Assembly (NCBI GenBank): GCA_977006965.1
Contig: OZ345359.1
Location: forward strand, 2,170,001-2,234,000
Length of the DNA: 64,000 bases
Reading direction: 5' to 3'
Source of the DNA: Phymatolithon calcareum
Lineage: Eukaryota; Rhodophyta; Florideophyceae; Hapalidiales
The notes beneath the pieces were generated by a model that searched no databases, was not told the origin of the DNA, and worked only from the letters and a program-made list of their open reading frames with translations. Positions 32,491 through 42,872 of this stretch are shown here, in pieces. Each line of letters opens with the position of its first letter. Within the stretch, counting starts at the first letter, position 1. A program made the position numbers and the translations under genes.

Positions 32491-33240
32491 CTAGGATACT
32501 AATGGGCATTGCAATGGCTGCCGCCGCAACAATAGGATTTGCAATGGTTCCAGGAACCGCAATGAACATTCAAAGTCGTCAACTTTAGACTCAGTGAACG
32601 GTGCTGTACCGGCTCGTGCAGTAATTGTGGCACAGTAAGATGTAATAGCTGCAGCGTATTGAGTGTTGTTATACGACCACCCATCGTACATCACGGCGCC
32701 TTGTGTGCCGGATAGCTCATCAGCAATTCGCTTTTCAACGAGTATCACAAGTTGAAAGATAACTCGAGTGACAGTCAATGGCGCCAGGCTGACGGTATAC
32801 TTAGAAAGCTTGCGCATATCAGGATCTTGTACCATTGATATGGGAACATTCTTCATCACCACTAGTCGGATGTACTCGTGCATGGCTAGGTCGTACTCGG
32901 AAAGTGATTGCAACTGAAAATGAGAGCGAATGGTGCCACCGCGCTGTTTAGTTGCACTTATAGCTTCGCTATACATTCGCATGGCGGTCTCATCTTGATC
33001 TTTGGCCGTCTTTCCTCAACCATAGCATTTGAGGTGCCCGTTAGGGTTTTTGAACCCAGTCTTGTCCAGAAACGATACAGTAGAAATGGAACACGTTGGT
33101 TTGGGGCAGCGATAGGTGAGGTAATCCTTCTCAATTCTGCGGTTGAACGTTTTGTCATACACCAGGCGTCGTTCCTTGCCGACAAACGGCATCAGTGCTT
33201 CAACGATTTCCTTGGGGTTAGCACGCTTTGGCTTCGACAT
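32491..33240 (-). pseudogene. hAT transposase N-terminal relic
   Basis: From the ATG at 33240 (MSKPKRANPKEIVEALM) the frame shows a BED-like zinc finger, Cys-X4-Cys-X18-His-X2-Cys (RCPKPTC ... GHLKC). It then meets a TGA at 33016-33018 and continues in the same frame to the start of the RNase-H-like core: EYIRLVVMKNVPISMVQDPD, then VMYDGWSYNNTQYAAAITSYC, where the Asp of DGWS is the usual first catalytic acid of hAT enzymes. The frame ends soon after; the insertion domain, the other catalytic residues and the C-terminal dimerisation domain are missing. So it is broken by one nonsense codon and by a large 3' deletion and cannot be active. Confidence 0.8.
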
Positions 33241-33778
33241 TGCCGAAAGAGCCCACACCCGGTATAACAGGGGTACAGGATGGAGAGGCAGTGAACGATG
33301 ACCTTTTCAAAGCGAGGATCTTTTGCTGCTCAATCGACCGATTCACAGCACTCTTTTCTCACTTCGATACACCATCGTGGCACGATACGGAACCTAGTTG
33401 TAGTTGCGCACGATTAATCTACAGCGCGATTACAGCTCAGTCCGCGTTAAATGAGCGAACTGTACGTACAAAGATAGTGGGCCCTGATGTCGCAAATCGA
33501 TATAAGAGATGAGGTGACAATTGAGAAGACTTGAGAGAGGAAACAGGATGAATGCTGGTAATCATCGAAGTGAAATTCAGAAGCAAAAAGGAAGCCATTG
33601 ACTCCGCAACACGAGCGCTTTCCTATAGTTACACAAAAACTATATCCAAGATATTCGCAAGACGGGCATACGGTTTCTTACGTGCATTTCCTTATTTCAC
33701 CGAATTTACCACTTGCGCGCAAAATCCAATATTAGGAATACCAATTGTAGGGTACGGAATTGGAGCACCACGCAAGCT

Positions 33779-33980
33779 TAGGCGATATTATGATTTCCTT
33801 GTGCTCTTCGCAGAACACTATAAAAGCCGCAGAACTCATTTTTGGATGGAGTTCGGCAAGTAAGTAAGAAAACAACCATCGAATTTGCTTCACAACGATA
33901 CCGAGGGATAAGGTCCTTGACCTTAAACCTCGACGAGGACATACCGGCTCCAAAGTTGCTCATTGCGAGTACCCCTAGCC
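33779..33980 (+). repeat. hAT internal segment also present at 5.5 kb
   Basis: Homologous to 5461-5720 (shared TTTGCTTCACAACGATACC and flanking blocks). Lies in the noncoding right half of the hAT element, upstream of its transposase start. Confidence 0.6.
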
Positions 33981-34299
33981 GGTCTCAATAATAAGCTCGA
34001 AACTGAAATTTGGCGACACCTGGAGTCATCTGGAATGAGGTTGGCACTTTCTGCAATGGCTACGTTTTGGACGAACCGCAATGGAATCTGCAGTGTACCT
34101 CGCTGCAGCAATGGCCACTGGGCATTGCAAAATACAATACATTCGAATGCCAATTGATTGGGTAATAGCCCTGCATGCATCAGAATCTTCAAGTGTCTAA
34201 TTTTGCCGAAGTGGGAATATGCTCTACACGTGGCGCCACTGACAAAGCGATTGCGTTCAGCTGTCGAATCTGCAGAAGGATTATTTGCAAGAATGTCTT

Positions 34300-34960
34300 C
34301 GGAAAGTATGCAGAGCACCGACGCAGCCGAATGCAAGTCCTGTGTTGACTAGAACTTTCAAAGATGAGAAGACATCAAGTGGAAGGTTCTCCTTGCGCCG
34401 GATACAACATAAGAAGCGCTTCGAAGAGACAGAAGAATATTCTGGTAGAGAGGAGGACATAGTGGATGTTACGAAAGACGTTGAGTGTCTCAAGAAATTT
34501 GGCGACTTGACAAAAGCCTTTCAAAAAGATGAACAGGGGGCCGTATCGAAGAAGAACCGAAGAAGAGAAATAATCGGGGTATGAAGAGAGGAAGAAAATG
34601 CAAGATCAGCGACAATTCCCATTGAATCGACCAAACTACCTCTGCTTAAGGAACAGGACGACGCGGCTGAGATGCCTACGGAGAAAATCAATTCTGGCTG
34701 AATACTTTGGTATCACAGTGTTAATTGAACTGGTTGCGCTCCAACGCATTTTGTTATCATCGTAGATCGGCCCTGATGTGGCCGATGACTGCAAAGGACT
34801 CACACAAGCACTGGTAAGTAGAGAAATACGAACGAAGGAGGTCATGAGTGACCAGAATGCGCTCCTTTAGAATACCGTTCGAAAAGCTAGCCATGTTACT
34901 CCTGGATGTGGCGTTGAGAGCTTTTAATTAAATCCTTACATATCCCCTTACAAATAAAAA
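34300..34960 (+). repeat. Repeat R, copy B
   Basis: Direct, diverged copy of 31642-32330. Shared landmarks are CCGAATGC followed by AGTC/TTCTGTG, the HKKR-EETEEY coding block, GAGAAAATCA, and the 3' segment with CGTTCGAAAAGCTAGCC. Its frame is shorter than that of copy A (stop near 34584). Without the hAT insertion, copies A and B would be only a few hundred bases apart. Confidence 0.7.
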
Positions 34961-35851
34961 ACATTACTTGAGCAAACGTATGTGCTTACAGTTCTGTCGA
35001 TGTACGACCGGTACAATACCGCACATGACCACAACGGGCTAAAAACATTCCAAGAAGCAGTTTATAAGACGAGTCGTGAAGCTCTTCTTCGAGGTGGATG
35101 TTTTCAGAAGAAAAGTTGACTTTATATACCACAGTATTGTCGGGTTGCTGTTTCTCTGCTGACTCTCTCTATCAGGTCGGCTTAAGTAGTCTGTGTGAAA
35201 CACTTCGCGAAGCGTCTGCGACTCGAGCAGTGTCAACTGCTGATAATTATAAGCACAGATCAGATGTGCGGTGCAACACACAGAGTCGTTACTTGACCTT
35301 GATTATCGCAAACGGCATAGTGTTACTCAGATCATAAGAAGTTGCCAACCGAAACCAACGCGGCGGAAGAATGGAGCGCGAGGTCTTTTGGTTCGCCAAG
35401 TTAGAGACGTATGATGAGAAAGACGAACTGTAGGACAGACAGTTCAAATAGTACCTTAAGCCACATCATGGGGAGAGGAATAGTATCCACGATCATTGAA
35501 ACATCTCTTCAACAAAATCATCATCTTCCTTCGCGACAAGGAAGAACATGTGCTGCTCTCTTTCATACAGTAGATATGACTCAAATCCTCGCCAGTTTAT
35601 TCTCACACTAGTTCAAATTCTACAATGACACATATGACTATAGTATTGCAGAAATACGATTCATCCGCCTCTCTGCACTGCACAACACGATTTAGGTCTA
35701 CCTGTCATTGACTTCGTGTGCAGGCTACACGTAGTATTTCATGTCCTTCATATCGTGGGATTGCGTGTACTACTGTAGACCCTTTTCGGGGTCTGCATAC
35801 AGCTTGGACCTGAGTCTCCCAACCCTACTTAAGTCGCTTTAGTCTTCCTCA
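34961..35851. other. Intergenic, nothing recognised
   Basis: Short frames only, ending at the MITE target site. Confidence 0.5.
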
Positions 35852-35859
35852 CTAGGAGG

Positions 35860-36186
35860 CAAAGCATTGGAATTATTTATTTATTTTTATTCTTTTCTCG
35901 AAAAGTGTCGAGAATAAATAATTTATTGTTGAACGCAGAATCAATAAATTATTGTATTCAAGTTCAGCGAGGTATAAATAACTGGTTATTCCCCGAATTA
36001 TTGGATCCTTCTTGCTACTTTCTGTCGCGATAGAATAACCGGATCGAAAAAATGAGGAGTCCGATACAATAATTGTCGCAACCACGACGATCTCAATAAA
36101 TACAATAAATATGCGAGACTCAGGAATAAATTATTGGAACAATAATTTAAATAATTACAATAGCAATTATTTTTTCCAATGCTTTG
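35860..36186. mobile_element. hAT-like MITE, 327 bp
   Basis: Terminal inverted repeats of 13 bp, CAAAGCATTGGAA at the left and its exact complement at the right. A perfect 8-bp target duplication, CTAGGAGG, flanks it at 35852-35859 and 36187-36194. The interior is very AT-rich with several AATAAATTATTG-like blocks and no coding capacity. Size, TIR and TSD length fit a non-autonomous hAT element. Its TIR differs from that of the element at 32419, so a different transposase would mobilise it. Confidence 0.88.
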
Positions 36187-36362
36187 CTAGGAGGGAGATT
36201 GGAACAAGGGAAGAAGTAAAGGACAGGGTCAGCAAAGACCTTGTTTTTCATCCCGAACACTTTTCACGGTTTTTGACCGACACTACCCGATCAATTCAAT
36301 GGCTGTATCTCGTTTTCCTCTGATGTGGATTGTTCGTCATTTTCCATGGACGCATATTTTCC

Positions 36363-36493
36363 GTGTCACTAATTCTCGCGTCTGTGTCACTAATCGCAAA
36401 AAAGACATTTCAGTGTCACTATTTTGTCACTATTCTCGAAAAATGCCATCTCAGTGGCACTAATCTACAAAACGGTTCGACTGTGTCACTAAA
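36363..36493 (+). repeat. Left array of GTGTCACTAAT sites
   Basis: Six sites at 36363, 36384, 36413, 36424, 36454 and 36483. Spacing is 21, 29, 41 and 29 if the site at 36424 is treated as a 12-bp local duplication; removing it gives 21, 29, 29, 29, the mirror of the right array. Confidence 0.85.
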
Positions 36494-36711
36494 AATTACA
36501 GCATGAGCTAGAAATGTACTATTTTCCGGACATAACTATTGAAAAGTCTATTTATTTCGTCAACATTTGGCACGGAGTAATACTCCTTGCTGGGTCCACG
36601 TTTCGCAAGCTCCAGGTGTAGTGCACAGTGTTTTCTGAATTGGGTATGATACTACAATATTGTTTTGGATTTCTAACGGTCTAATTTCCACAAATTTAAA
36701 TGGGCCAAGAT

Positions 36712-37051
36712 TGTGATTTGCCAGCGCAGATAGCGAGTAGTTACGATTGGTACACAAATAGTGGAAATAAAATAAAATTTCGGGCCTACGTGCCGACCAC
36801 GAAATTCTCAACTTCTCACCGACGACCGGTGAGGCTGGTTGATCCACCTTATTGATTGCGTACACAAGCGAGTTTACTTCTTCTTCTTCTAAAACTTCCC
36901 TCTCGAGCACCGAGGCAGGAGTATATATGCTACTTGAAACACACACTAATTAAGATAAACGCAAAGACAATTTGGACCTCACAATCGATCCGCCTCTACG
37001 CACCAGCGTAAAAGGTGGAAAACAACTGGTCCAATCTCCCGAAGTTTCACA
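36712..37051 (-). repeat. 3' LTR of the copia element
   Basis: 340 bp, TG...CA on both strands (starts TGTGATTTG, ends GTTTCACA on the plus strand). Same length and sequence as 42533-42872 as far as can be seen. A TATATA box lies in it on the minus strand. Confidence 0.95.
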
Positions 37052-37083
37052 TTCCCACTCTTTAAAAAAAACGAGAGTGAGGT

Positions 37084-40000
37084 CTATAACCCATGACGAT
37101 GAATCCATTGAACAACAGGCGTCTTATCAACCCCATAGCGCATGACATTGTGCAGTGCTTTGCAGAATTTGGGTTTCGTCAATCCGTCAGCTACATTGTG
37201 TTCTCCTGAAACTAGTCCAACGTTCGAAATTTCATGGCGCTCGTATGCTTCACGCGCAGCAGCTACATCAATCATCAGCCTTTTCTCAGTACTGTGAGAA
37301 GCGCAGGTAATAACATCGAACAATTGTTTCGAATCTGTGAACATTGCGAGTGGAATTGACTGATTAAGGATGTGCTCTAGATCATGCTTGAGCATAAAAG
37401 CCTGATCAAAAGCTGCTGAAAAAGCATAAACTTCACCCGCCATGATGGATCGAACGACCCTTTTCGACTTTCTGCTGCTGTAGCAGAGGATGTGACACTG
37501 GCTTGAATCATCGCAAAGCAATATAATGTATCCCAACTGTGACGAGGAGTCGTCATTTGAAGCAAAGGATGCATCTGAATATACGCGAAGATGCAAAGTT
37601 TGACGATTTAACGGCTTATATTTCAGCTTCAGGTATGGGGTTTGCTTTAGGTACTTGATTGCTTTGTTCAGCTCAATTACCTTTTTCTTGGAAAAAGTCT
37701 TTTCAGTCACTTGAGCCGCTCTGTTGATGCTACAGCATGCATCGGGACGGGTGTGTGCAAGCCATCCGACAGCCGCGCGAACGGAAGCAAAGAATTCAAA
37801 CTGGACATCAACCGGAACCTCTTTGAGCTTTGCGGTATATTCTGGCTGACTTAGCTCGAGCACTAAGACCCCTTCATTATCGGTTCTGGTTTCAATCTTT
37901 ACACCGACAAATTCGATGTTATCCCAATTTAGGTCTTTTGATTCGAATGTACGTTGAGTCTCGTAAGCAACGTTTAGAAATTTGGCAGTACCAGAAAACA
38001 GATTGTCATCAACATAGCTGCCTAGAAGCCCTTCAATGTCGTCTTCGTGATGCTTGATGTACAAAGCTGGATCACCCTTGAGAGGTACCATCTTCAAGCT
38101 CTGTAATATGTGGGCTCGAAATGTTGTCCCCCAGTAGTCCCCAGCGTCGCATATTCCATAGAGTGATTTAACAAGATGCAAGAGTTCATTGTCGGAAATT
38201 TGGAAGTACTTCATATCACCTCTCTTTGGCTTGAGATAGATCTCTCGGGAGAATCTATCTTTTGACTGGAGGTACGCTTGAGTAACATCAAGATGGCATA
38301 GCCGAAATTGACAAATTGAAGATACGGAAATAATCAACTTCGTCGAGCTTTGACGCAATGTGTGATTATTATGCACAATGAAAGGTTTCATTTTGCCATT
38401 AAACCCTTGGGCAACGAACCGAGCACGAGCAGTTTCTCCTAGAGTTCCGACGTTCTTAAGAGAGTAGACAAACCGTCCGCTTATCACGTTTGCAGTCTTT
38501 GGCAATGCAGACGCATTCACAATATCCCAGGTTTTTCTTGCGCGAAGGCCGGTAATCTCTTCGTGTTTTGCATTTTCAAATTCTTTCGAGTGGCATCGTG
38601 GATCATCGGGACTCAGAACCTCTGTTAATAGTACGCTTGGTGGGGTTTCATCTGATATCTGCGAATCTGAACCGTTTTTCGTGACTTCAGATATTCCCTT
38701 TAACAGTTGGTTCATAAAGGCCTCGCCGGATATAATTCTTTCAAACACCTTATCCATCTCCATAAGGCCGTCCATGTCAGGTTGTGGACTCCAAGATGGT
38801 ACCGTTTGAGGACTTGGTGCTGAAAGGTCCTTTTCTTCATACGCCTTCTTATACTCACGGACTTTGTCAATTGAAACCTGAGAGAGTTTCCCGCGAACAT
38901 TTAGCCATAGCGATTTCTCGTCACCAGCTACAACTCTAAATGGTCCAACCCATTGCTTCTTAGGTTTCTCACGATAGACTAGGACGTCCATACCGACTTT
39001 GACTTCATTGTCCGCAGCAATCGGAACATTGCGACTTAGTGCGGTTTTCAGCCTGTTTGCTGCAACTGCTTTAGTCATTTCATCTCGGGCATCCTTCATG
39101 GCTTTCATACGCGCACGTTGTTCAGGAAGCTCGGAAGGAATGAAGGGAAAGCGAGGTACAGTCCCAAAGACAAGCAATGTTGGGACCAAACCGTTCTGTC
39201 CTGCAGTACTATTCATAGCATGTACAGCAGTTGAGAGAGCTTCTTCAATGTTTAGAGAAGGATTTTCCAGTCTGACCTTACGGTAAATTTGTCTGAGATA
39301 CTCATGGTATCTCTCACCGACATTTAGGGCATTGTGGCTTTGCACACCGGACATGTGATGCTCGATACCGGCAGATCTCAAGAAGCTTCGCCATTCGTCT
39401 GAGTTGAATTGAGAACCCTGATCCGTATGAATGATTTTGGAGAATCCAATATACGGATTTACCCAGTGTCGTACATAAGCGATCCAGACATCATTTGTAC
39501 TTTCGCCATCAAGTAGGAACACGGCAACACTAAACAGCGTATCCCTGCAAATAATATGCAGTACTGTTTTCTTTTCCAGCTTCATCAGATCCATTAAAAC
39601 AAGACGGTTAAAGACGACTTTTTCATGTGGCAAAGAGACTCGAAAGCGACCAGGTTGTTCCGACATTCTCTGGCATATGTCACAAGATCGGGTTAGCTTT
39701 TCAAGAGCCTTCAATGTGTCTGGTGTAGCGTTTGGGTCACTAGCGCGCTTCATCAGGTTGAAAATGCGGTCTGGTTGAGGATGGTAGAAATGGCGATGAA
39801 TGCGCTTCAACTCTTGCTCAGAATACATGATACAGTAATCCCATGTATAGTACAAATGTCCAAATTTGCGGACAATGTGGCAGCTCCATGTAGGATCCTT
39901 ACAAACCAGTAAGTCATCCACATTATCAACAAAGAGCTTGTACTTGTCCAATGAGTCCAGGCCTACGATAAGTGGGATATGCACGTCGACAACATCCAGT

Positions 40001-41814
40001 TCCAGTATCATTTCACAATTTCTTGCGTACGGAATACGGAAATTCGCTTTTCCAATGCTTGCAGTCTTCTGATTGCCGAACTTATAAACGTTTGGATCAT
40101 CCTGTTTGATTACGAGGGGAAGTCCCATGTACCTGTAGTAAGCTTCGGCTTGTGACAGTCCGACTACAGATTTCTGCGCCCCCGTATCAAGACAAGCACC
40201 TTGAAAGGTATCCACAGACTCACTGGACATATATACATCGGAAGGTCCGTCAATGATTATGTTGATTTCGGCCTCCGTTCGGAAGCCTTCTGGTGCATGG
40301 GGCAGATTGGAAATGTCTGCATGTGACATTAAGGCTTCAAACAGGCTGTTGTCAGTAATATCGGGATCTTCAACGACCTCAGGATCTGAAATATCATCTT
40401 CGGATATATTACAAGAGTCCATTTGTTGACAGAGTTCGAATAAAACCGCATGAGCGTTTCGTTTCTCGCCGGTTTTCTTTTCGTAGTACTCCATCTTACG
40501 CTTGGCAGCTTTTGTCACATCGATTTTCTTAGGGCAGTTGTTAACCATATGTGTAGGGTCATCACAATTGAAACAACCCATAATGATTAGAGGGTCAATT
40601 TTCCCTGCCCCAGATGAATACTGCCCCTGCTTACGGTCGGAATTTCGCCGATCTGCAACACTTTTGCGTCGATTGATGTACCTCCCTTGGCCCTGAAACA
40701 TGATGCCTGGTACTATAGTGTCGTCTGGAGCTCCCCTTTTGCGTCCGTTGGTGACACTATCTCTCATGATGGCAACTTTTGCCTCATTTTTAAGATGTAG
40801 GGCAGCCTCAAGTTCCCCGTAAAGCTGCTGGAAATCGAGATTATGAGTTGCAATACGACTTAATGGTTCAGTTGCCCATGGAAGACCAACGGTTGCATTA
40901 CGAAGGAATTCGACTTTGTGTGCAGGTCCTCGGTGAGATTGCGGTACCTGAGGTGCAAGTTTTGTGATGAGTTTGTACACCTTTTCCAGTGCTGTAGACT
41001 CATCAAGACCCTCGTTAGTGAACTTACTGAGACGAAGCCCATTTAGGTAGTTCTTCACACGGTTCTGGCGGACGGTTGAATTGTATTCCATGTCGATCAT
41101 TTCGACAGCTTGCTGAAACGTGTTAACAAAGTTCTCTACGCGATCCAAGTAGAACCGTTTAGCATCCGCGCGGAGAAGATTATGCAAATATTGTTTTTTC
41201 TGAGGAGGAGTGAGGCTGTAGTCGCGAGCTACTTGTTGGTACTCTGCGACAAACTCCATCCAAGATTCTCCAATATCGCCTGAAAACTTTGCGGAACCGT
41301 CCCTGAACCGCATTGCAACATTGTGGGCTATCTTGTTTTCTCTTTGGGTATGGTCCTCCGAGGAAACTGCGGTGCTTGCAGCAGCAGCGCCAGAGACTAT
41401 TGACGCTGTTATCTGCGAGGATTGACGACCTCTTGCAACAATACCACGAACCATTTCAGTAGCTGCAACCGCATCTTCATTGTCATCGTACAACGACGTT
41501 GCCAAGGTCATGAGGATTCGGCGAGAGCTGTGTGGAATCAGATTAGCTCCTTTTTCATTAAGCCAGTCTCGAAGACTCGAATAGATTGCGGGCATCGTTC
41601 TTATCTCCGGGGAGAAAAGTATAGCGGGCGGAAACATATCAGCAAATGATTCTTTGACCTGCGTACCAGTCATGCCAGCTTGTCGAATTCTCTCATCTAA
41701 ATCACGTACAGAGAGAATAAGTCCGACCAGGTTGCTGCTAAGCTCGTTCAGTTTGATGTGGTTCATAAACATACGAGACGGTTGACCACCATTCCCACCG
41801 TTATTATCACTCAT
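37084..41814 (-). CDS. Copia gag-pol polyprotein
   Basis: A single 1576-aa frame with every expected domain. Gag-like region 1-400; zinc knuckle CFNCDDPTHMVNNC (Cys414, Cys417, His422, Cys427); aspartic protease with ACLDTGAQKSVVG (Asp543); integrase zinc-binding HH-CC (RIHRHFYH ... SCDICQ) and core with Asp at about 741, Asp at about 796 (HTDQGSQF) and Glu at about 832. The reverse transcriptase has SRFVYSLK-type start motifs, AYLQS and the catalytic SYVDDNLF at about 1266. RNase H closes the protein (VYSDASFASND, MAGEVYAF, FTDSKQLFDVI, EHNVADGLTK). No stop or shift interrupts it, and gag and pol are in one frame with no visible frameshift site. The order protease-integrase-RT-RNase H defines copia rather than gypsy. 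Start at the only suitable ATG (41814). Confidence 0.96.
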   Translation of the reverse strand: MSDNNGGNGGQPSRMFMNHIKLNELSSNLVGLILSVRDLDERIRQAGMTGTQVKESFADMFPPAILFSPEIRTMPAIYSSLRDWLNEKGANLIPHSSRRILMTLATSLYDDNEDAVAATEMVRGIVARGRQSSQITASIVSGAAAASTAVSSEDHTQRENKIAHNVAMRFRDGSAKFSGDIGESWMEFVAEYQQVARDYSLTPPQKKQYLHNLLRADAKRFYLDRVENFVNTFQQAVEMIDMEYNSTVRQNRVKNYLNGLRLSKFTNEGLDESTALEKVYKLITKLAPQVPQSHRGPAHKVEFLRNATVGLPWATEPLSRIATHNLDFQQLYGELEAALHLKNEAKVAIMRDSVTNGRKRGAPDDTIVPGIMFQGQGRYINRRKSVADRRNSDRKQGQYSSGAGKIDPLIIMGCFNCDDPTHMVNNCPKKIDVTKAAKRKMEYYEKKTGEKRNAHAVLFELCQQMDSCNISEDDISDPEVVEDPDITDNSLFEALMSHADISNLPHAPEGFRTEAEINIIIDGPSDVYMSSESVDTFQGACLDTGAQKSVVGLSQAEAYYRYMGLPLVIKQDDPNVYKFGNQKTASIGKANFRIPYARNCEMILELDVVDVHIPLIVGLDSLDKYKLFVDNVDDLLVCKDPTWSCHIVRKFGHLYYTWDYCIMYSEQELKRIHRHFYHPQPDRIFNLMKRASDPNATPDTLKALEKLTRSCDICQRMSEQPGRFRVSLPHEKVVFNRLVLMDLMKLEKKTVLHIICRDTLFSVAVFLLDGESTNDVWIAYVRHWVNPYIGFSKIIHTDQGSQFNSDEWRSFLRSAGIEHHMSGVQSHNALNVGERYHEYLRQIYRKVRLENPSLNIEEALSTAVHAMNSTAGQNGLVPTLLVFGTVPRFPFIPSELPEQRARMKAMKDARDEMTKAVAANRLKTALSRNVPIAADNEVKVGMDVLVYREKPKKQWVGPFRVVAGDEKSLWLNVRGKLSQVSIDKVREYKKAYEEKDLSAPSPQTVPSWSPQPDMDGLMEMDKVFERIISGEAFMNQLLKGISEVTKNGSDSQISDETPPSVLLTEVLSPDDPRCHSKEFENAKHEEITGLRARKTWDIVNASALPKTANVISGRFVYSLKNVGTLGETARARFVAQGFNGKMKPFIVHNNHTLRQSSTKLIISVSSICQFRLCHLDVTQAYLQSKDRFSREIYLKPKRGDMKYFQISDNELLHLVKSLYGICDAGDYWGTTFRAHILQSLKMVPLKGDPALYIKHHEDDIEGLLGSYVDDNLFSGTAKFLNVAYETQRTFESKDLNWDNIEFVGVKIETRTDNEGVLVLELSQPEYTAKLKEVPVDVQFEFFASVRAAVGWLAHTRPDACCSINRAAQVTEKTFSKKKVIELNKAIKYLKQTPYLKLKYKPLNRQTLHLRVYSDASFASNDDSSSQLGYIILLCDDSSQCHILCYSSRKSKRVVRSIMAGEVYAFSAAFDQAFMLKHDLEHILNQSIPLAMFTDSKQLFDVITCASHSTEKRLMIDVAAAREAYERHEISNVGLVSGEHNVADGLTKPKFCKALHNVMRYGVDKTPVVQWIHRHGL

Positions 41815-42532
41815 TTTTTAGCACGTAGCTCGATTCAACGTTGGAAAATTACGACACCACGTCAAAGAGACCGCCCCGAGGACACTACAAGGCTTTACGC
41901 CGCACCCGGTTCTCCCTTTGGTGGTAGTTCCTCAGCGTCAGACAGGACAGCAACCCCCTTGCTGTTGACAAAAGCAAACAGACAAAGCAGGAGGCAGAGA
42001 GTACGAGAGAAAGCCCAGGTATCGCCTAGACAGCAACCTCCAATAGCCGACTACTCTCGTTTTTGCGTGCCAAGAAACGATAAAGTTTCTCCCCTCTCCT
42101 TGTTTCAAGTCGCCTAATCAGCTCAAGCCAAATCAACTTTCTCGTCTAAAGAATGAAGTGCGCAGCAACAACGAAGCAGGCAATGTGTCAAACACTGTGC
42201 TCTACAGTGTGGTAGTCAATACGAAGACCACTGCGAAAATGACAGCAAGTGCAGGAACAACAGCAACAGAGGAAATAACAGCACCAGAAATAACAGGAAC
42301 TTCAGGAACAACAGCAACAGAGGCAACAACAGCAGCAGCAGTAGCAGCAGTAGCAGCAATAGAGCAGTAGTAGCAGTAGCAGCTCCGCACAGTGCTGCAG
42401 GTGCAGCAAGTTGTTTGTTTCGCAACGGGGTAGGAACCGTGGGAGTGCTGTTCGGTCCTACGGGAGATCGCTTTTGCAGATAAAATACGGAAAGTAGCAG
42501 AAGATACTTTGCGCTGTAGAAGAATTCGCGAA
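41815..42532 (-). other. Copia 5' leader and probable primer-binding region
   Basis: 718 bp between the 5' LTR and gag. The bases next to the LTR read TTCGCGAATTCTTCTACAGC on the minus strand, which is not the usual complement of initiator tRNA-Met 3' end; priming may use another tRNA or an internal tRNA fragment. It contains a simple-repeat tract (ACA/GCA triplets with AACAGCAACAGAGG blocks) at about 42240-42380, which makes open frames on the other strand that I regard as spurious. Confidence 0.6.
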
Positions 42533-42872
42533 TGTGATTTGCCAGCGCAGATAGCGAGTAGTTACGATTGGTACACAAATAGTGGAAATAAAATAAAATT
42601 TCGGGCCTACGTGCCGACCACGAAATTCTCAACTTCTCACCGACGACCGGTGAGGCTGGTTGATCCACCTTATTGATTGCGTACACAAGCGAGTTTACTT
42701 CTTCTTCTTCTAAAACTTCCCTCTCGAGCACCGAGGCAGGAGTATATATGCTACTTGAAACACACACTAATTAAGATAAACGCAAAGACAATTTGGACCT
42801 CACAATCGATCCGCCTCTACGCACCAGCGTAAAAGGTGGAAAACAACTGGTCCAATCTCCCGAAGTTTCACA
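42533..42872 (-). repeat. 5' LTR and promoter of the copia element
   Basis: 340 bp; carries the likely U3 promoter (minus-strand GCATATATACTCC) and the transcription start region. Flanked outside by the TSD AAGAT. Confidence 0.95.

Larger units (their letters stand above)
32419..34174 (-). mobile_element. hAT-superfamily DNA transposon, internally deleted
   Basis: A 1756-bp element bounded by terminal inverted repeats: left CAGGGCTCTTAACAATGC, right (reverse complement) CAGGGCTATTACCCAATC. CAGGG ends are typical of hAT. The 8 bp on each side are identical, CATGCATC at 32411-32418 and 34175-34182, the target duplication length expected of hAT. It carries the N-terminal third of a transposase on the minus strand and then noncoding DNA with scattered GCAATGG / CATTGC motifs near both ends, like subterminal transposase sites. 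It is inserted between copies A and B of repeat R. Confidence 0.88.
36712..42872 (-). mobile_element. Intact Ty1/copia LTR retrotransposon
   Basis: A 6161-bp element in minus orientation: 5' LTR 42533-42872, leader, a single gag-pol frame 37084-41814, a polypurine tract (AAAGAGTGGGAA on the minus strand) next to the 3' LTR 36712-37051. The LTRs begin TG and end CA and show no difference on visual comparison. The 5-bp target duplication AAGAT is perfect (36707-36711 and 42873-42877). Identical LTRs, an open frame and a clean TSD mean a very recent insertion that may still be active. It landed inside the inverted-repeat element. Confidence 0.95.

Noticed and set aside
42216-42767. 183-codon frame crossing the copia leader and LTR (and its 128-codon twin at 36560-36946)
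   Set aside because: Same LTR sequence in both places and a Leu run made by a triplet repeat; antisense composition effect, though starting in both LTRs.
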